Of a DNA stretch of 64,000 nucleotides, positions 34,805 through 43,124 are shown piece after piece (position 1 is the stretch's first letter; every line of letters begins with the position of its first letter). The notes under the pieces are model-generated. The model ran no database searches, was not told where the DNA came from, and saw only the letters and a list, made by a program, of their open reading frames with translations. The stretch is from Thermoplasmata archaeon. GTDB lineage: Archaea; Thermoplasmatota; Thermoplasmata; Lutacidiplasmatales; UBA184. The stretch spans positions 1 through 64,000 of the forward strand of contig JAGWLG010000010.1 in the NCBI GenBank assembly GCA_028864975.1, read 5' to 3'. A program made the translations under genes and the position numbers.

Positions 34805-36046
34805 GTGCCCGCCCCCACTTCCCCTTCCTCTGACCCCTCGCTTCCGTTATCCCCTCTCGAGGCCGAGCTCCAGGACATCCTGCCCAGAGCTTCGGCCTGG
34901 CGGCAGGCCATCCACCGCTCTCCCGAGCTCGCCTACGGCGAACGAGGGACGCAAGCGACGGTCCTGGAGGTGCTCCGGCGGCTCGGGATCCCGGCGGAGA
35001 AGTTGGGCGACACGACCGCCGTGGTGGGCCTCATCGCACCCAAGGCGAAGGGTCGGTGCGTCGGGGTCCGGGCCGATATGGATGCGCTACCGATCTGCGA
35101 GGGGACCGGAGCGCCGTTCGCTTCGACCAACGGAGCGATGCATGCGTGCGGTCACGACGTCCACGTCGCTTCTCTCTTGGGCGCGGCCGCCTACTGGAAG
35201 GCCCACGAGGGCGACCTCCCCGGCCCCGTGAAGCTCCTCTTCCAGCCCGCGGAGGAGGAGGGGGCCACGGGAGGCGCACTCCCGATGGTCAAGGCCGGCG
35301 TCCTCGATTCCACACCCAGGGTCGATGCGGTCTTCGCGATCCACCTCAAGAACGTCCTACCGAACGCGACCTTCGGGGTCCGCCCAGGCCCCGCCATGGC
35401 CTCCCCGGACCACTTCGAAGTGAAGGTGCTGGGTCGTGGAGGGCATGCCGCCTACCCGCACAAGGCAATCGACCCCGTCGTCATGGCCAGCGAGGTTGTC
35501 GTTGGTCTCCAAGCTGTGGTGAGCCGCTATCGCGACCCTCTCGACCCGGTCGTAGTCTCCGTCTCGATGATCCACGGGGGCGAGAAGGACAACATCCTCC
35601 CCGACAAGGTCGAGCTGGAGGGCACGATCCGCACGGTACGCCCCGACACCCGGGACCGCATCGAGAAGGTCTTCCATCAGCGGGTGCGCGGGATCGTCGA
35701 GAGCGCAGGCGGGAAGGTGGAGATCGTCTACCATCGGGGCTATCCCGTCACGGTCAACCCCCCGAAGGTCGCGGCCCTCGTCGAGGAGGCGCTCCGCCAG
35801 GAGTTCCCTTCCGAACGGGTCCTCCATCTTGAGGAGCCCTACATGGGCGGGGAGGACTTCTCCCGTTTCTTGGAGGAGCGGCCCGGGCTCTACATGTTCG
35901 TGGGGACGGACGACGGCGGCGCCGGTGGCCAGGCGATGCATTCTGCGCGCTACCTCCCTCCTGAGCGCGCGGTCCTCACGAGCATGGCCGGGCATGTGTG
36001 CGCCGTGCGTGCGCTCCAGCATGCCCCTGCCAGCGCCCTCGGGTGA
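34805..36046 (+). CDS. M20D-family metallo-amidohydrolase (IAA-amino-acid/hippurate hydrolase-like)
   Basis: A 413-residue dinuclear metal hydrolase that cleaves N-acyl or N-aryl amino acids. Family motifs are IHRSPELAYGERGTQ, VRADMDALPI, HACGHDVHVASLLGAA (Cys/His/Asp metal ligands), LLFQPAEEEGATGG (catalytic Glu pair), the dimer-domain motif GRGGHAAYPHKAIDP and PYMGGEDFSRFLEERPG. The physiological substrate cannot be read from sequence. The GTG start is followed by a short Pro/Ser-rich extension. The three genes that follow lie on the same strand, with gaps of 37-127 bases. Confidence 0.93.
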   Translation: MPAPTSPSSDPSLPLSPLEAELQDILPRASAWRQAIHRSPELAYGERGTQATVLEVLRRLGIPAEKLGDTTAVVGLIAPKAKGRCVGVRADMDALPICEGTGAPFASTNGAMHACGHDVHVASLLGAAAYWKAHEGDLPGPVKLLFQPAEEEGATGGALPMVKAGVLDSTPRVDAVFAIHLKNVLPNATFGVRPGPAMASPDHFEVKVLGRGGHAAYPHKAIDPVVMASEVVVGLQAVVSRYRDPLDPVVVSVSMIHGGEKDNILPDKVELEGTIRTVRPDTRDRIEKVFHQRVRGIVESAGGKVEIVYHRGYPVTVNPPKVAALVEEALRQEFPSERVLHLEEPYMGGEDFSRFLEERPGLYMFVGTDDGGAGGQAMHSARYLPPERAVLTSMAGHVCAVRALQHAPASALG

Positions 36047-36173
36047 GACCCGGGACCTCCTCGAGCACCGTCCGGCAAGTGGGACCGACCCGCCAACCGT
36101 CCCGTCCGAACCGGTGAGGCCGAGGGTGAAAGGGTCTTGACCCTAGCACCGTCCCCGGCCTCGGGTGCTGCCG

Positions 36174-36566
36174 ATGCTCGCGAAGTCCCAACTGGTGACC
36201 TTGGTGCCGATCAGGAACATGGACCGCGCGGTCAAGTTCTACACGAAGACCTTGGGGGGGAAGCTCCTCATGCGCGCCACCGGGGAGATGAGGGACGGAT
36301 GGGCCTCGGTGAAGGTCGGGGGCGACGAGCTCTGGCTCATTGTCCCCTCGAAGAGGGAGCGTCGGAGCGCGGCGTACTCGACCTTCGTCGTGAAGGACAT
36401 TCGCAAGGTTGTCAAGGGACTTCTTCGACGGCGCGTCAAGTTCGACGCCGCGGAGCGGATGCCCGGCTCGAAGGCCGAGGGCCCGATCGCGGTCGCCCCT
36501 TGGGGCTCGTCCGCTTTCTTCCATGACACCGAAGGCAACCTCTTGATGCTCTGGCAGAACGCTTGA
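36174..36566 (+). CDS. VOC (glyoxalase/bleomycin-resistance) superfamily protein
   Basis: A 130-residue protein with two beta-alpha-beta-beta-beta modules: LVTLVPIRNMDRAVKFYTKTLGGKLL opens the first. STFVVKDIRKVVKGLLRRRVKF opens the second, which closes with FFHDTEGNLLMLWQ, where the terminal Glu/Asp positions are typical metal ligands. Members are lyases, dioxygenases or binding proteins; I cannot name a substrate. The start is ATG 36174; a GTG three codons earlier (36165) is also possible. Confidence 0.8.
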   Translation: MLAKSQLVTLVPIRNMDRAVKFYTKTLGGKLLMRATGEMRDGWASVKVGGDELWLIVPSKRERRSAAYSTFVVKDIRKVVKGLLRRRVKFDAAERMPGSKAEGPIAVAPWGSSAFFHDTEGNLLMLWQNA

Positions 36567-36603
36567 GCCGGGGGCACGGGAATCCCGGGGGCTGGGAACC
36601 GAC

Positions 36604-37089
36604 ATGCCGAGATCCCCTCCCGCCGCACGTGGGGTACGGCACGGAGCCGTTCTCCCTCGGCGGAGGCCCGCGAGCCCTCGCATCGGGGGCGGGCGAGCGA
36701 GAAAGGGGCGGGGCCCAACACGCGAGAGCGTCTCGGACGCTGGGACCAAGGCGGTGGACGCCTACCTCCGAGGGGTGGCCCCGAAGTGGCGGGGGCTGCT
36801 CACGGAGATGCGAAGGACGATCCGCGAGGCGGCGCCCGAGGCCCGCGAGGGGATCTCGTACCGGATCCCCACGTTCTTCCACCATGGGAACCTGGTCCAC
36901 TTCGCGGCCTTCGAGGGCCATGCGAGCTTCTTCCCCGGGAGCGGAAGGGCGCGCGAGAAGTTCCCCCGGGAACTGCGTTCCTTCCCCGGGACGAAGGGCT
37001 CGATCCACCTCACGCCGGAGCATCCCTTGCCCTCTGCGCTCGTGAAGCGGATCGTCCGCTGGCGCGTGCGGGAGAACGAGGGGCGATAG
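36604..37089 (+). CDS. DUF1801-family protein
   Basis: The last 110 residues show the DUF1801 (YdhG-like) pattern: VDAYLRGVAPKWRGLLTEMRRTIREAAPEAREGISYRIPTFF, then HFAAFEGHASFFPGS and KGSIHLTPEHPLPSALVKRIVRWRV. The fold has no assigned enzymatic role. The start is uncertain: the first 45 codons from ATG 36604 are Arg/Pro-rich and look non-native, while GTG 36754 would begin exactly at the conserved domain (111 residues). It probably belongs to the same transcript as the VOC gene. Confidence 0.75.
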   Translation: MPRSPPAARGVRHGAVLPRRRPASPRIGGGRARKGRGPTRESVSDAGTKAVDAYLRGVAPKWRGLLTEMRRTIREAAPEAREGISYRIPTFFHHGNLVHFAAFEGHASFFPGSGRAREKFPRELRSFPGTKGSIHLTPEHPLPSALVKRIVRWRVRENEGR

Positions 37090-37125
37090 CGGTCGGAAGG
37101 GGCGTGCGTGCCCTCTCCGCATCGC

Positions 37126-37134
37126 TTTGATAAT
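37126..37134 (+). promoter_or_regulatory. TATA box of the SufS-like gene
   Basis: TTTGATAAT is centred 29 bases before ATG 37159, predicting a nearly leaderless transcript. It supports ATG 37159 over the GTG at 37108, which lies upstream of this box. Confidence 0.5.
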
Positions 37135-37158
37135 CTTGCACGCTCCCGCCAGCCCGCC

Positions 37159-38394
37159 ATGGCCGCCCTGGTGCCCCGTTCTGACTTCCCGGCGCTCCAG
37201 CCTTCTCGAGGGAAGAGCGAGGTGCCGGCCTACCTCGACAGCGCTTGCATGTCCCTCGTCCCGTCGACCGTCCTCGACGCGCTCCGCGCGTACTACACCG
37301 AGTACCCGGGGTGTGGGGGACGGTCCGTCCATCGGTGGGCGGAAGAGGTTACGCGCAGGTACGAGGACGCTCGGGAGACTTTCGCTCGGTTCCTCGGGGC
37401 CCCTGACCCCGCTCATCTCGTCCATGTCCGCAACACCACCGAAGGGATCAACGTCGTCGCACGCGGATTCCCGTTCCAGAGGGGCGACCGGGTCCTGGTC
37501 TCCGATCAGGAGCACAACTCGAACCTTGTCGTGTGGCAGTACTTGGTGAAGGAGAAGGGGATCCGCCTGGAGGTCCTCCCTCTTCCCGACGACCGCCCCT
37601 TCGACCCCGAGGCTCTCGAGCGGGCGCTCGCGAAGAAGGTCCGGCTCGTGAGCTTCTTCCACAGCTCGAACCTCGACGGACGTACCCTCCCCGCCAAGGA
37701 GATCGTCCAGCGGGCCCACGATCACGGAGCTCAGGTCCTCTTCGACGGCTCGCAGGCCGCCCCCCACGAACTCATCGACCTCAAGTCGCTCGGGGCCGAC
37801 TTCTACGCGCTCTCCTTCCACAAGATGCTGGGGCCGACGGGGACCGGCCTCCTCTACGGCGCCCCGGGGGCGCTGGAGCAGCTCTCCCCCCTCCTCCGGG
37901 GCGGGGAGACCGTCGCCTGGTCCGACTACGACGCCCACGAGCTCCTCCCGCCTCCGCATCGTTTCGAGGCCGGTCTCCAGAACTACGCCGGCGTGCTGGG
38001 AGCACGCGCCGCGGTCGACTATCTGGCGAAGGTCGGGATGGAGAACATCCCTCCCCACCACGCGCGGCTGCAGCGCCGCGTCACGAAGGAGCTCGCCGAC
38101 CTCCCCGGGCTTCGCTTGCTCGGCCCGCCTCGCCCTGAGGACCGTGGGAACATCTTCGCCTTCGTCCTCGCGGGCATCAACCCCCATGACGTGGCGCTCT
38201 TCCTGGACGAGGGTCACGGGGTCCTGGTGCGCTCCGGGATGAACTGCGTTCACTCGTGGTATCGCGCCCGGGGGCTCGACGGGAACGCCCGGGCCTCGTT
38301 CTACCTCTACACGGACGAGGGGGACGTCGACCGGTTCATCGCGGGCGTGCGGGAGCTTCGGGAACGCATCCCCGCTCCCATGGTCCCCGCTTGA
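37159..38394 (+). CDS. SufS/NifS-like cysteine desulfurase-family PLP enzyme
   Basis: A 411-residue class V aminotransferase-fold enzyme. It shows YLDSACMSLVP (cofactor-domain opening), RNTTEGINVVARGF, SDQEHNSNLVVWQ with the stacking His, LFDGSQAAPHELIDL with the pyridine Asp, and the Schiff-base lysine in YALSFHKMLGPTGTGLLYG. A cysteine in VRSGMNCVHSW sits where group II desulfurases have RxGHHC, so sulfur transfer is plausible although the adjacent His is Asn. No suf or isc scaffold gene is nearby. Alternatives are a selenocysteine lyase or a related lyase. Confidence 0.85.
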   Translation: MAALVPRSDFPALQPSRGKSEVPAYLDSACMSLVPSTVLDALRAYYTEYPGCGGRSVHRWAEEVTRRYEDARETFARFLGAPDPAHLVHVRNTTEGINVVARGFPFQRGDRVLVSDQEHNSNLVVWQYLVKEKGIRLEVLPLPDDRPFDPEALERALAKKVRLVSFFHSSNLDGRTLPAKEIVQRAHDHGAQVLFDGSQAAPHELIDLKSLGADFYALSFHKMLGPTGTGLLYGAPGALEQLSPLLRGGETVAWSDYDAHELLPPPHRFEAGLQNYAGVLGARAAVDYLAKVGMENIPPHHARLQRRVTKELADLPGLRLLGPPRPEDRGNIFAFVLAGINPHDVALFLDEGHGVLVRSGMNCVHSWYRARGLDGNARASFYLYTDEGDVDRFIAGVRELRERIPAPMVPA

Positions 38395-38518
38395 GGGGCA
38401 CCCAAGAACGTCGTACCTCAGCGTCGCTCCCGCGCTTCGATGCGAACGACCCATCTCGCGGCGGTCGGTGGGGTCGAGCCTTACCAGCGCCGAGCGGGAC
38501 GGGGTCGCTCGGGACGGC

Positions 38519-39064
38519 CTATCCCCGTCGAACGGCCCCGTCCTGGCCAGAGGTGTGAGGCTTCGGGCGGGCCAGATGGCTTGGAACGAGCAGGACCGGG
38601 ACATGGACCTTGGGGACGACCTTCGCCGAAACTTCCTCGACCAGCCAGTTGACCAGCGCACCGTGCTGGGTGGTCCCCAGGACCACAAGGTCCGCCTTGA
38701 GCTCCGAGCACTTCGCCGCGAGACGCTCTGCCGGATGACCCAGCTCAACGAGCAGCGTCGCCCGGACGCCGACTTCCGCACCTTCGGCGACGAGCGGCTG
38801 GAAGCGCTCCAGATTGACCCTGACCATCGAGGCGCGCTCGCTCTCGTTCATCCGCGCGACGGCGTCGTGGAGAAGGTCGATCAAGTGCAGGACCCACAGG
38901 TCGCTGCCATGTTGCTGCGCGATCTCCAGCGCGACGTGCCAGGCGGGTCCGGACCGGTCGTCCCCCTCGTATCCCACGAGGATGCGTCTCGGCGGTACCG
39001 AGTAGGTATGCGGCGCGGTGGGCGACGGGACGGACGGGTCGGCGGACGGTTCCTTCGGGACCAT
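38519..39064 (-). CDS. Universal stress protein (UspA family)
   Basis: A 181-residue UspA-fold protein: RRILVGYEGDDRSGPAWHVALEIAQQHGSDLWVLHLID, then DLVVLGTTQHGALVNWLVEEVSAKVVPKVHVPVLLVP. The G-x2-G loop for ATP is present as GTTQHG, but the following G-(S/T) that closes the site is replaced by EVSAKV, so nucleotide binding is uncertain. A 25-residue Pro/Ser-rich N-terminus and a basic tail flank the domain. It lies 91 bases downstream of the antiporter and likely closes the ion-stress unit. Confidence 0.85.
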   Translation of the reverse strand: MVPKEPSADPSVPSPTAPHTYSVPPRRILVGYEGDDRSGPAWHVALEIAQQHGSDLWVLHLIDLLHDAVARMNESERASMVRVNLERFQPLVAEGAEVGVRATLLVELGHPAERLAAKCSELKADLVVLGTTQHGALVNWLVEEVSAKVVPKVHVPVLLVPSHLARPKPHTSGQDGAVRRG

Positions 39065-39155
39065 GGCTCACCTTACCGCTCCCCCGTCCGATGGTGGCCG
39101 CCGCAGATGAACGTGTCGTCCACCCTTCTCCTGCGCTCCCCGAGGTCGGCACCGC

Positions 39156-40433
39156 TCATCCGCCCAGGGCTCCTTCGGAGCCTGTCGAGGCCCCCTCCGA
39201 TGTCACCTCGTGCCGAAAGGTTCGCGCGACGTAGCGGTCAGCGACGATGTTGCCGGTCACGATCGAAAGGAGTGCGACCCCGAGGACCCCCGCCACCACC
39301 ACATGGACCGTCGACGTGGGAAGTCCGGTCGAGGTGTGGAGCAGCCCTAACGCTAGGACCACCGGGAGGGCCCCGCGGATGCCCGAGAGCGTCAGGACAT
39401 GGTACCACTCCCTCGGGAGGCGGTGGTCCCGTCCGCTAGAGAGGGTCGCGAAGGGGATGTGAGCGTAGACCGAGAGGGCCCGTCCCACGAAAAGCAGCGC
39501 GAAGGTCAGGAGGATGAGCGGAAGGAAACCCTCCAAGCTGGAGACCGCGAAGAGGAGACCCATGGCGAGGAAGATGACCGAGTTGTCGATGTAGACCACC
39601 ACGTTCCAGAAGACCACCACGGATTGCCGGACCTCGGGGTCCATGGCCCTCGGGGCCACGAAGGTCCCCACGGCGATTCCCGCCAGCGCGGTCGAGACGA
39701 TGCCCGAGGCCCCTACCGAGGACGCGATGAGGTACGAGCCATAGGCGGCCACGACGGTGAGGGCCGTCTCCACGGCGGGGTCGTGCAGTTCGCGGTGCAG
39801 CACGTAGACCCCTCCCGCAACGAGGAGGCCGATCGCGGCCCCGCCTCCGATGAGCCAGAAGAACTGCTCCACCGCCGGTAGGAGTTCGACCCGGCCGGTC
39901 GCCACCACCGTGAGCACGAGCGTGAAGAGGATGACCCCGACCGCGTCGTTCAGTAGGGACTCGCTCTCGACGATGGTCGAGAGCTCTTGGGGGACCCGGA
40001 TCCGCTTGAAGAGGTCCACGATGCCGATCGGGTCCGTTGGGGAGAGGATGGAGGCGAGGAGGAGCGCGGCCCCCAAGGGAAGAAGCCCCACGAGCACGAG
40101 CGCCTCCCCCGTGAAGATCGCGGTCAGGACCACTCCGACAAAGACGAGAAAGAGCACGGTCGCCGCCCTGGAACGAAGCGCTCGGAAGTTCACATGGATG
40201 GCCGCCTCAAAGACGATAGGGGGCAGCAACAGGTCGAAGAAGACCGAAGGCGTGAAGATGGAGGCCACCCCGGCGAGCGTCGGGCCGAGCCAGGACGTTT
40301 CGGAGAGGAGCCCCAGCAGGATCCCGAGCGCGACGAGCGCGATGGTCAGCGGGACCTTGACCCACTTGCTGGCCGCCACCACGGCCACCGCGAGGACGAG
40401 AAGGAGGAGGAAGGGAAGCAGCGAGAGGGTCAC
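39156..40433 (-). CDS. Na+(K+)/H+ antiporter, CPA1/NhaP type
   Basis: A 425-residue antiporter with about twelve membrane helices. The ion-binding core is ASILSPTDPIGIVDLFKRIRVP (Thr-Asp unwound helix) and TIVESESLLNDAVGVILFTLVL, with the conserved ESLxND. FFDLLLPPIVFEAAIHV is the other CPA1 signature, and LSGIRGALPVVLALGL is the late helix with its arginine. A hydrophilic 25-residue tail follows. The GTG start is at 40433. It follows the RCK gene by 91 bases, and RCK domains often regulate such antiporters. Confidence 0.92.
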   Translation of the reverse strand: MTLSLLPFLLLLVLAVAVVAASKWVKVPLTIALVALGILLGLLSETSWLGPTLAGVASIFTPSVFFDLLLPPIVFEAAIHVNFRALRSRAATVLFLVFVGVVLTAIFTGEALVLVGLLPLGAALLLASILSPTDPIGIVDLFKRIRVPQELSTIVESESLLNDAVGVILFTLVLTVVATGRVELLPAVEQFFWLIGGGAAIGLLVAGGVYVLHRELHDPAVETALTVVAAYGSYLIASSVGASGIVSTALAGIAVGTFVAPRAMDPEVRQSVVVFWNVVVYIDNSVIFLAMGLLFAVSSLEGFLPLILLTFALLFVGRALSVYAHIPFATLSSGRDHRLPREWYHVLTLSGIRGALPVVLALGLLHTSTGLPTSTVHVVVAGVLGVALLSIVTGNIVADRYVARTFRHEVTSEGASTGSEGALGG

Positions 40434-40524
40434 AGTTCCTCGCTTCGCCGCTGCGGTCTGCGGCGGCGGGAAGCCGCGGCCCTCCGGGCGACGGGGCCTC
40501 GAGGGGCGGCAGTGGGCACGTGCT

Positions 40525-41256
40525 TCAGCGCCCCTGAGGGAGCCCGTACCACTGGGCGAAACGCTTCAGGTTGGCGAGGCTCCCGATCACCAGCACGGCC
40601 GTCCCCACGTCGAAGCGCGTCGACGAGGGGGGGTTGATGACCGTTCGGTATTCCTCCTTACCCGCTGGGCCCGGGCCCCGCACGATCCCAAGGACAAGGC
40701 AGTCGGAAGCCTGGCGAACCCGTCGTTCGGCCTCAAGGAGCGGGAGGCCTGCGATCGGAGCGCCCTCGAGCACACGGTACTCCTGGACGTCGGCCCCGTA
40801 GGCCGCCGTGGTCAGGTCCTCCAGGGTCTGAACGACCTCGGGACGGAAGGCGGCGGAGGCGCACATGCGTCCGCCCATGTCCTTGGTCGAGACGATGAAG
40901 GTGACCCCGGCCGCCTTGAGGGTCTTGCGAAGCTCAGGTCGATGGAGGCTCACGACGACCCGGACCGTCGGATGCACGTTCCGAGTGAAGAGCGCCGCGA
41001 TGAGGTTCACAGTGTCCTCGGAGTGGCAGAGGATCAGGGACGCGGCCTTCCCCACCTCGGCCCGCTCGAGGGTCTCGGGACTGGTCAGGTCGCCCCGAAC
41101 AACGGGCGTCCTCTCAGGGCGGACCGCACCCCGAGCGGCCTCCTCCTCCTTCGCGTTCTCGGCGATGACCACGACCTCCCTGCCGCTCGCGAGCAGTTCG
41201 CGGACCGCCGCGGCGCCAACGGTCGTGAAGCCCCCGACGATGACGTGGCCCTTCAT
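40525..41256 (-). CDS. RCK (TrkA-N/TrkA-C) ion-transport regulatory protein
   Basis: A 243-residue soluble protein. The N-terminal Rossmann domain reads HVIVGGFTTVGAAAVRELLASGREVVVIAEN, then PVVRGDLTSPETLERA, for NAD(H)/nucleotide binding. The TrkA-C-like domain is at about 155-240. By family it is a ligand-sensing subunit of a K+ channel/transporter or a cation/H+ antiporter. No pore subunit is encoded in this gene. The NhaP-type antiporter just downstream is the likely partner. It overlaps the HAD gene by 4 bases (41253-41256). Confidence 0.88.
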   Translation of the reverse strand: MKGHVIVGGFTTVGAAAVRELLASGREVVVIAENAKEEEAARGAVRPERTPVVRGDLTSPETLERAEVGKAASLILCHSEDTVNLIAALFTRNVHPTVRVVVSLHRPELRKTLKAAGVTFIVSTKDMGGRMCASAAFRPEVVQTLEDLTTAAYGADVQEYRVLEGAPIAGLPLLEAERRVRQASDCLVLGIVRGPGPAGKEEYRTVINPPSSTRFDVGTAVLVIGSLANLKRFAQWYGLPQGR

Positions 41257-42116
41257 CGCACTTCTCCCGGGGCCCTGCCGTGCTTCCTCGTCCGGGAAAG
41301 AGCGGGCCGGCGGGCCCCAGCCCCCGTTAGCCGCACCCTCACCGGCGGTGGGGTCAGCTGCATCGTGACCTGGGATAGGTCGCCGACCGGGACCACCCGG
41401 GTCCCTCGAGACGGCGCTCCCGGACCCGTGCTCGGAGGTGAAGCGGACCGCCCCTCGCTACGGCCGAGGGCGAAGACCGCCAGCATGCCGGCGGCCTGGG
41501 CGCCGGCCACGTCCTCGGGGGCGTCCCCGACGTGGACCGTTTCCCGGGAGCGGACCCCCATCTCGTCGAGGCACATCTGGAAGATGCGAGGGTCCGGCTT
41601 GCACCAAGGAAGTTCCTCGCTGAGCGACAGGACATCGAAGTGCCGCAGCAGCCGATGCTCGGCGAGAAGCCAGCGAACGCTCTCGGCAGGCTCGGAGAGC
41701 AGGTTCGACACCACTCCCAAGCGGACCCCCTGCGCCTCCAGGCGGGGGAACAATCGGAGGACCTCCCGATCCACATGCACCGGCAGCTTCCTCACCAGGG
41801 GGTCGAGCCTGCGGGCGATGGCCCCGGGTTGGTGGAGGCGTCCTGCGAGCTCGGCCGCGTGACGGCTCTGCTTCTCGATCGACGCCGACCGCCCTCGGGC
41901 GGCGCACGCTTGGGCCTCCTTCCAGGCCGCCTTGACCGCCGCGCGTGGCGGGGTGGGTCGGGCGGCGAGGTCGCCTCGGGCCGCCCACGAGCTCACTTCC
42001 TCTTCCCAGATCTCCAGGCGGCGCCGCTCGTACCGACGAGCTTCGGAGGGCTCGAGCCGGAAGATCGTGCCCCATAGGTCGAAGGTCATGCCGCGGACCT
42101 CGGTGCCCCACAACAT
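41253..42116 (-). CDS. HAD-superfamily hydrolase (haloacid-dehalogenase-like phosphatase)
   Basis: A 287-residue protein. Motif I is MTFDLWGTIFRLEPSE with the nucleophile Asp (the second Asp of DxD is Trp, as Tyr in dehalogenases). A helical cap spans about 25-125. Motif II lies in LGVVSNLLSEP, and motif III/IV in LPWCKPDPRIFQMCLDEM...VHVGDAPEDVAGAQAAGM. A Pro/Arg-rich tail of 55 residues is unusual. In this stress unit it could remove phosphate from a compatible-solute precursor such as trehalose phosphate; that is inference. ATG 42116 or 42089 may be the start. Confidence 0.85.
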   Translation of the reverse strand: MLWGTEVRGMTFDLWGTIFRLEPSEARRYERRRLEIWEEEVSSWAARGDLAARPTPPRAAVKAAWKEAQACAARGRSASIEKQSRHAAELAGRLHQPGAIARRLDPLVRKLPVHVDREVLRLFPRLEAQGVRLGVVSNLLSEPAESVRWLLAEHRLLRHFDVLSLSEELPWCKPDPRIFQMCLDEMGVRSRETVHVGDAPEDVAGAQAAGMLAVFALGRSEGRSASPPSTGPGAPSRGTRVVPVGDLSQVTMQLTPPPVRVRLTGAGARRPALSRTRKHGRAPGEVR

Positions 42117-42148
42117 GCGTCGTCCCGCGGGATGGGCAGCCCCTCGCG

Positions 42149-42265
42149 CTAGAGCCCCCTGTAGAGAAGGTACAGGACGACCAGCAGGGAAAGGGCCACG
42201 GCGGCCACCAGGAACACGAGCAGGCGCTGCCGGGTCCTCTTCGTGCCGTGGAAGCGTCTCGCCAT
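42149..42265 (-). CDS. 38-residue single-pass membrane peptide
   Basis: A basic N-terminus (MARRFHGTKRTRQR) precedes one membrane helix (LLVFLVAAVALSLLVVLYLL) and a short end. It lies between mscS (82 bases upstream) and the HAD gene (32 bases downstream) on the same strand. Small peptides like this often modulate channels or transporters. The residues encoded just before the ATG (GTFQAWWGEQ) also look coding-like, so the real start may lie further upstream. Confidence 0.55.
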   Translation of the reverse strand: MARRFHGTKRTRQRLLVFLVAAVALSLLVVLYLLYRGL

Positions 42266-42347
42266 CTGCTCCCCCCACCACGCCTGGAACGTCCCCGAGG
42301 CGGGGCCGAAGGGAGAGGTAGGCCCGGCGAGGAGGAGTTCCCCGGCG

Positions 42348-43124
42348 CTAGCTCGCAATCGACCACCTCCGTCGGGGGCGTCGTAGCGCTTCCAGGACGA
42401 GGGAGACCCGTCGGTTCGCCTCCGTGGCGACCGGCTCACGGTCCTGAGGTCTGCGGACGAAGAGGACCAGCGAGAGCTCCGCCACCCCCGGGGTCCTCGC
42501 ACGGTTGGTCAGGATCGGTGGGAACCTGGGGTCGAGACGAGGGCGGAGCCGGCTCAGGCTCTTGCGCACCTCGCTCTCGAAGGAGGGGAGGTCCACGTTG
42601 TTGTCGAGCGTGACAGGGATGACCACCTCGCGCCAGGCGTTGGGGGTGAGGTTGAGCACCACCTCGCGGACGAAGGTGGAGTTCGGGACGGAGACCAGGT
42701 GGTCGTCCTCGGAAAGGAGCACGGTGCTGATCGGATTGATCTCGATGACCTTGCCGGCGTGGTTGCCCACCTGGACCGTGTCCCCGGCCTTGAACGGCAC
42801 GTAGACATCCGAGAAGTACTTCGCCCCCAGGTTCTCGAGCGGCACGCGGAAGGCGACCACCAGGGCGACCCCTGCGATGGCCACGACGAGAAGCAGGATG
42901 TCCGTCGCGACCCCGAGGGTCTGGACGGCGATCACGATGCCCACGACCCAGATGAGCGCGGAGGAAAGGCGGACGGCGGTCGCCGCCACGTGAGGCACGC
43001 TCTCCTGCATCGCCGCACGGAGGATCCCGCCCACGCCCCGCGCAACGAGCCAGGTGACCACGAGCACGATCCCCGCGAGGGCGACCGGCTCGACCGGTCC
43101 CAGCTGGTCCAGATAGGGGAGCAT
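42348..43124 (-). CDS. mscS: Small-conductance mechanosensitive channel, MscS family
   Basis: A 258-residue channel that opens on membrane tension to release solutes during osmotic downshock. It has three N-terminal helices; the pore helix region is VVAIAGVALVVAFRVPLENLGAKYFSDVYVPFKAGDTVQVGNHAGKVIEI, running into the conserved beta domain. VSVPNSTFVREVVLNLTP is the family's PN(S/T) motif. The cytoplasmic vestibule follows. The start codon directly follows the stop of the glycosyltransferase gene (no intervening base), so they are one operon. Confidence 0.92.
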   Translation of the reverse strand: MLPYLDQLGPVEPVALAGIVLVVTWLVARGVGGILRAAMQESVPHVAATAVRLSSALIWVVGIVIAVQTLGVATDILLLVVAIAGVALVVAFRVPLENLGAKYFSDVYVPFKAGDTVQVGNHAGKVIEINPISTVLLSEDDHLVSVPNSTFVREVVLNLTPNAWREVVIPVTLDNNVDLPSFESEVRKSLSRLRPRLDPRFPPILTNRARTPGVAELSLVLFVRRPQDREPVATEANRRVSLVLEALRRPRRRWSIAS

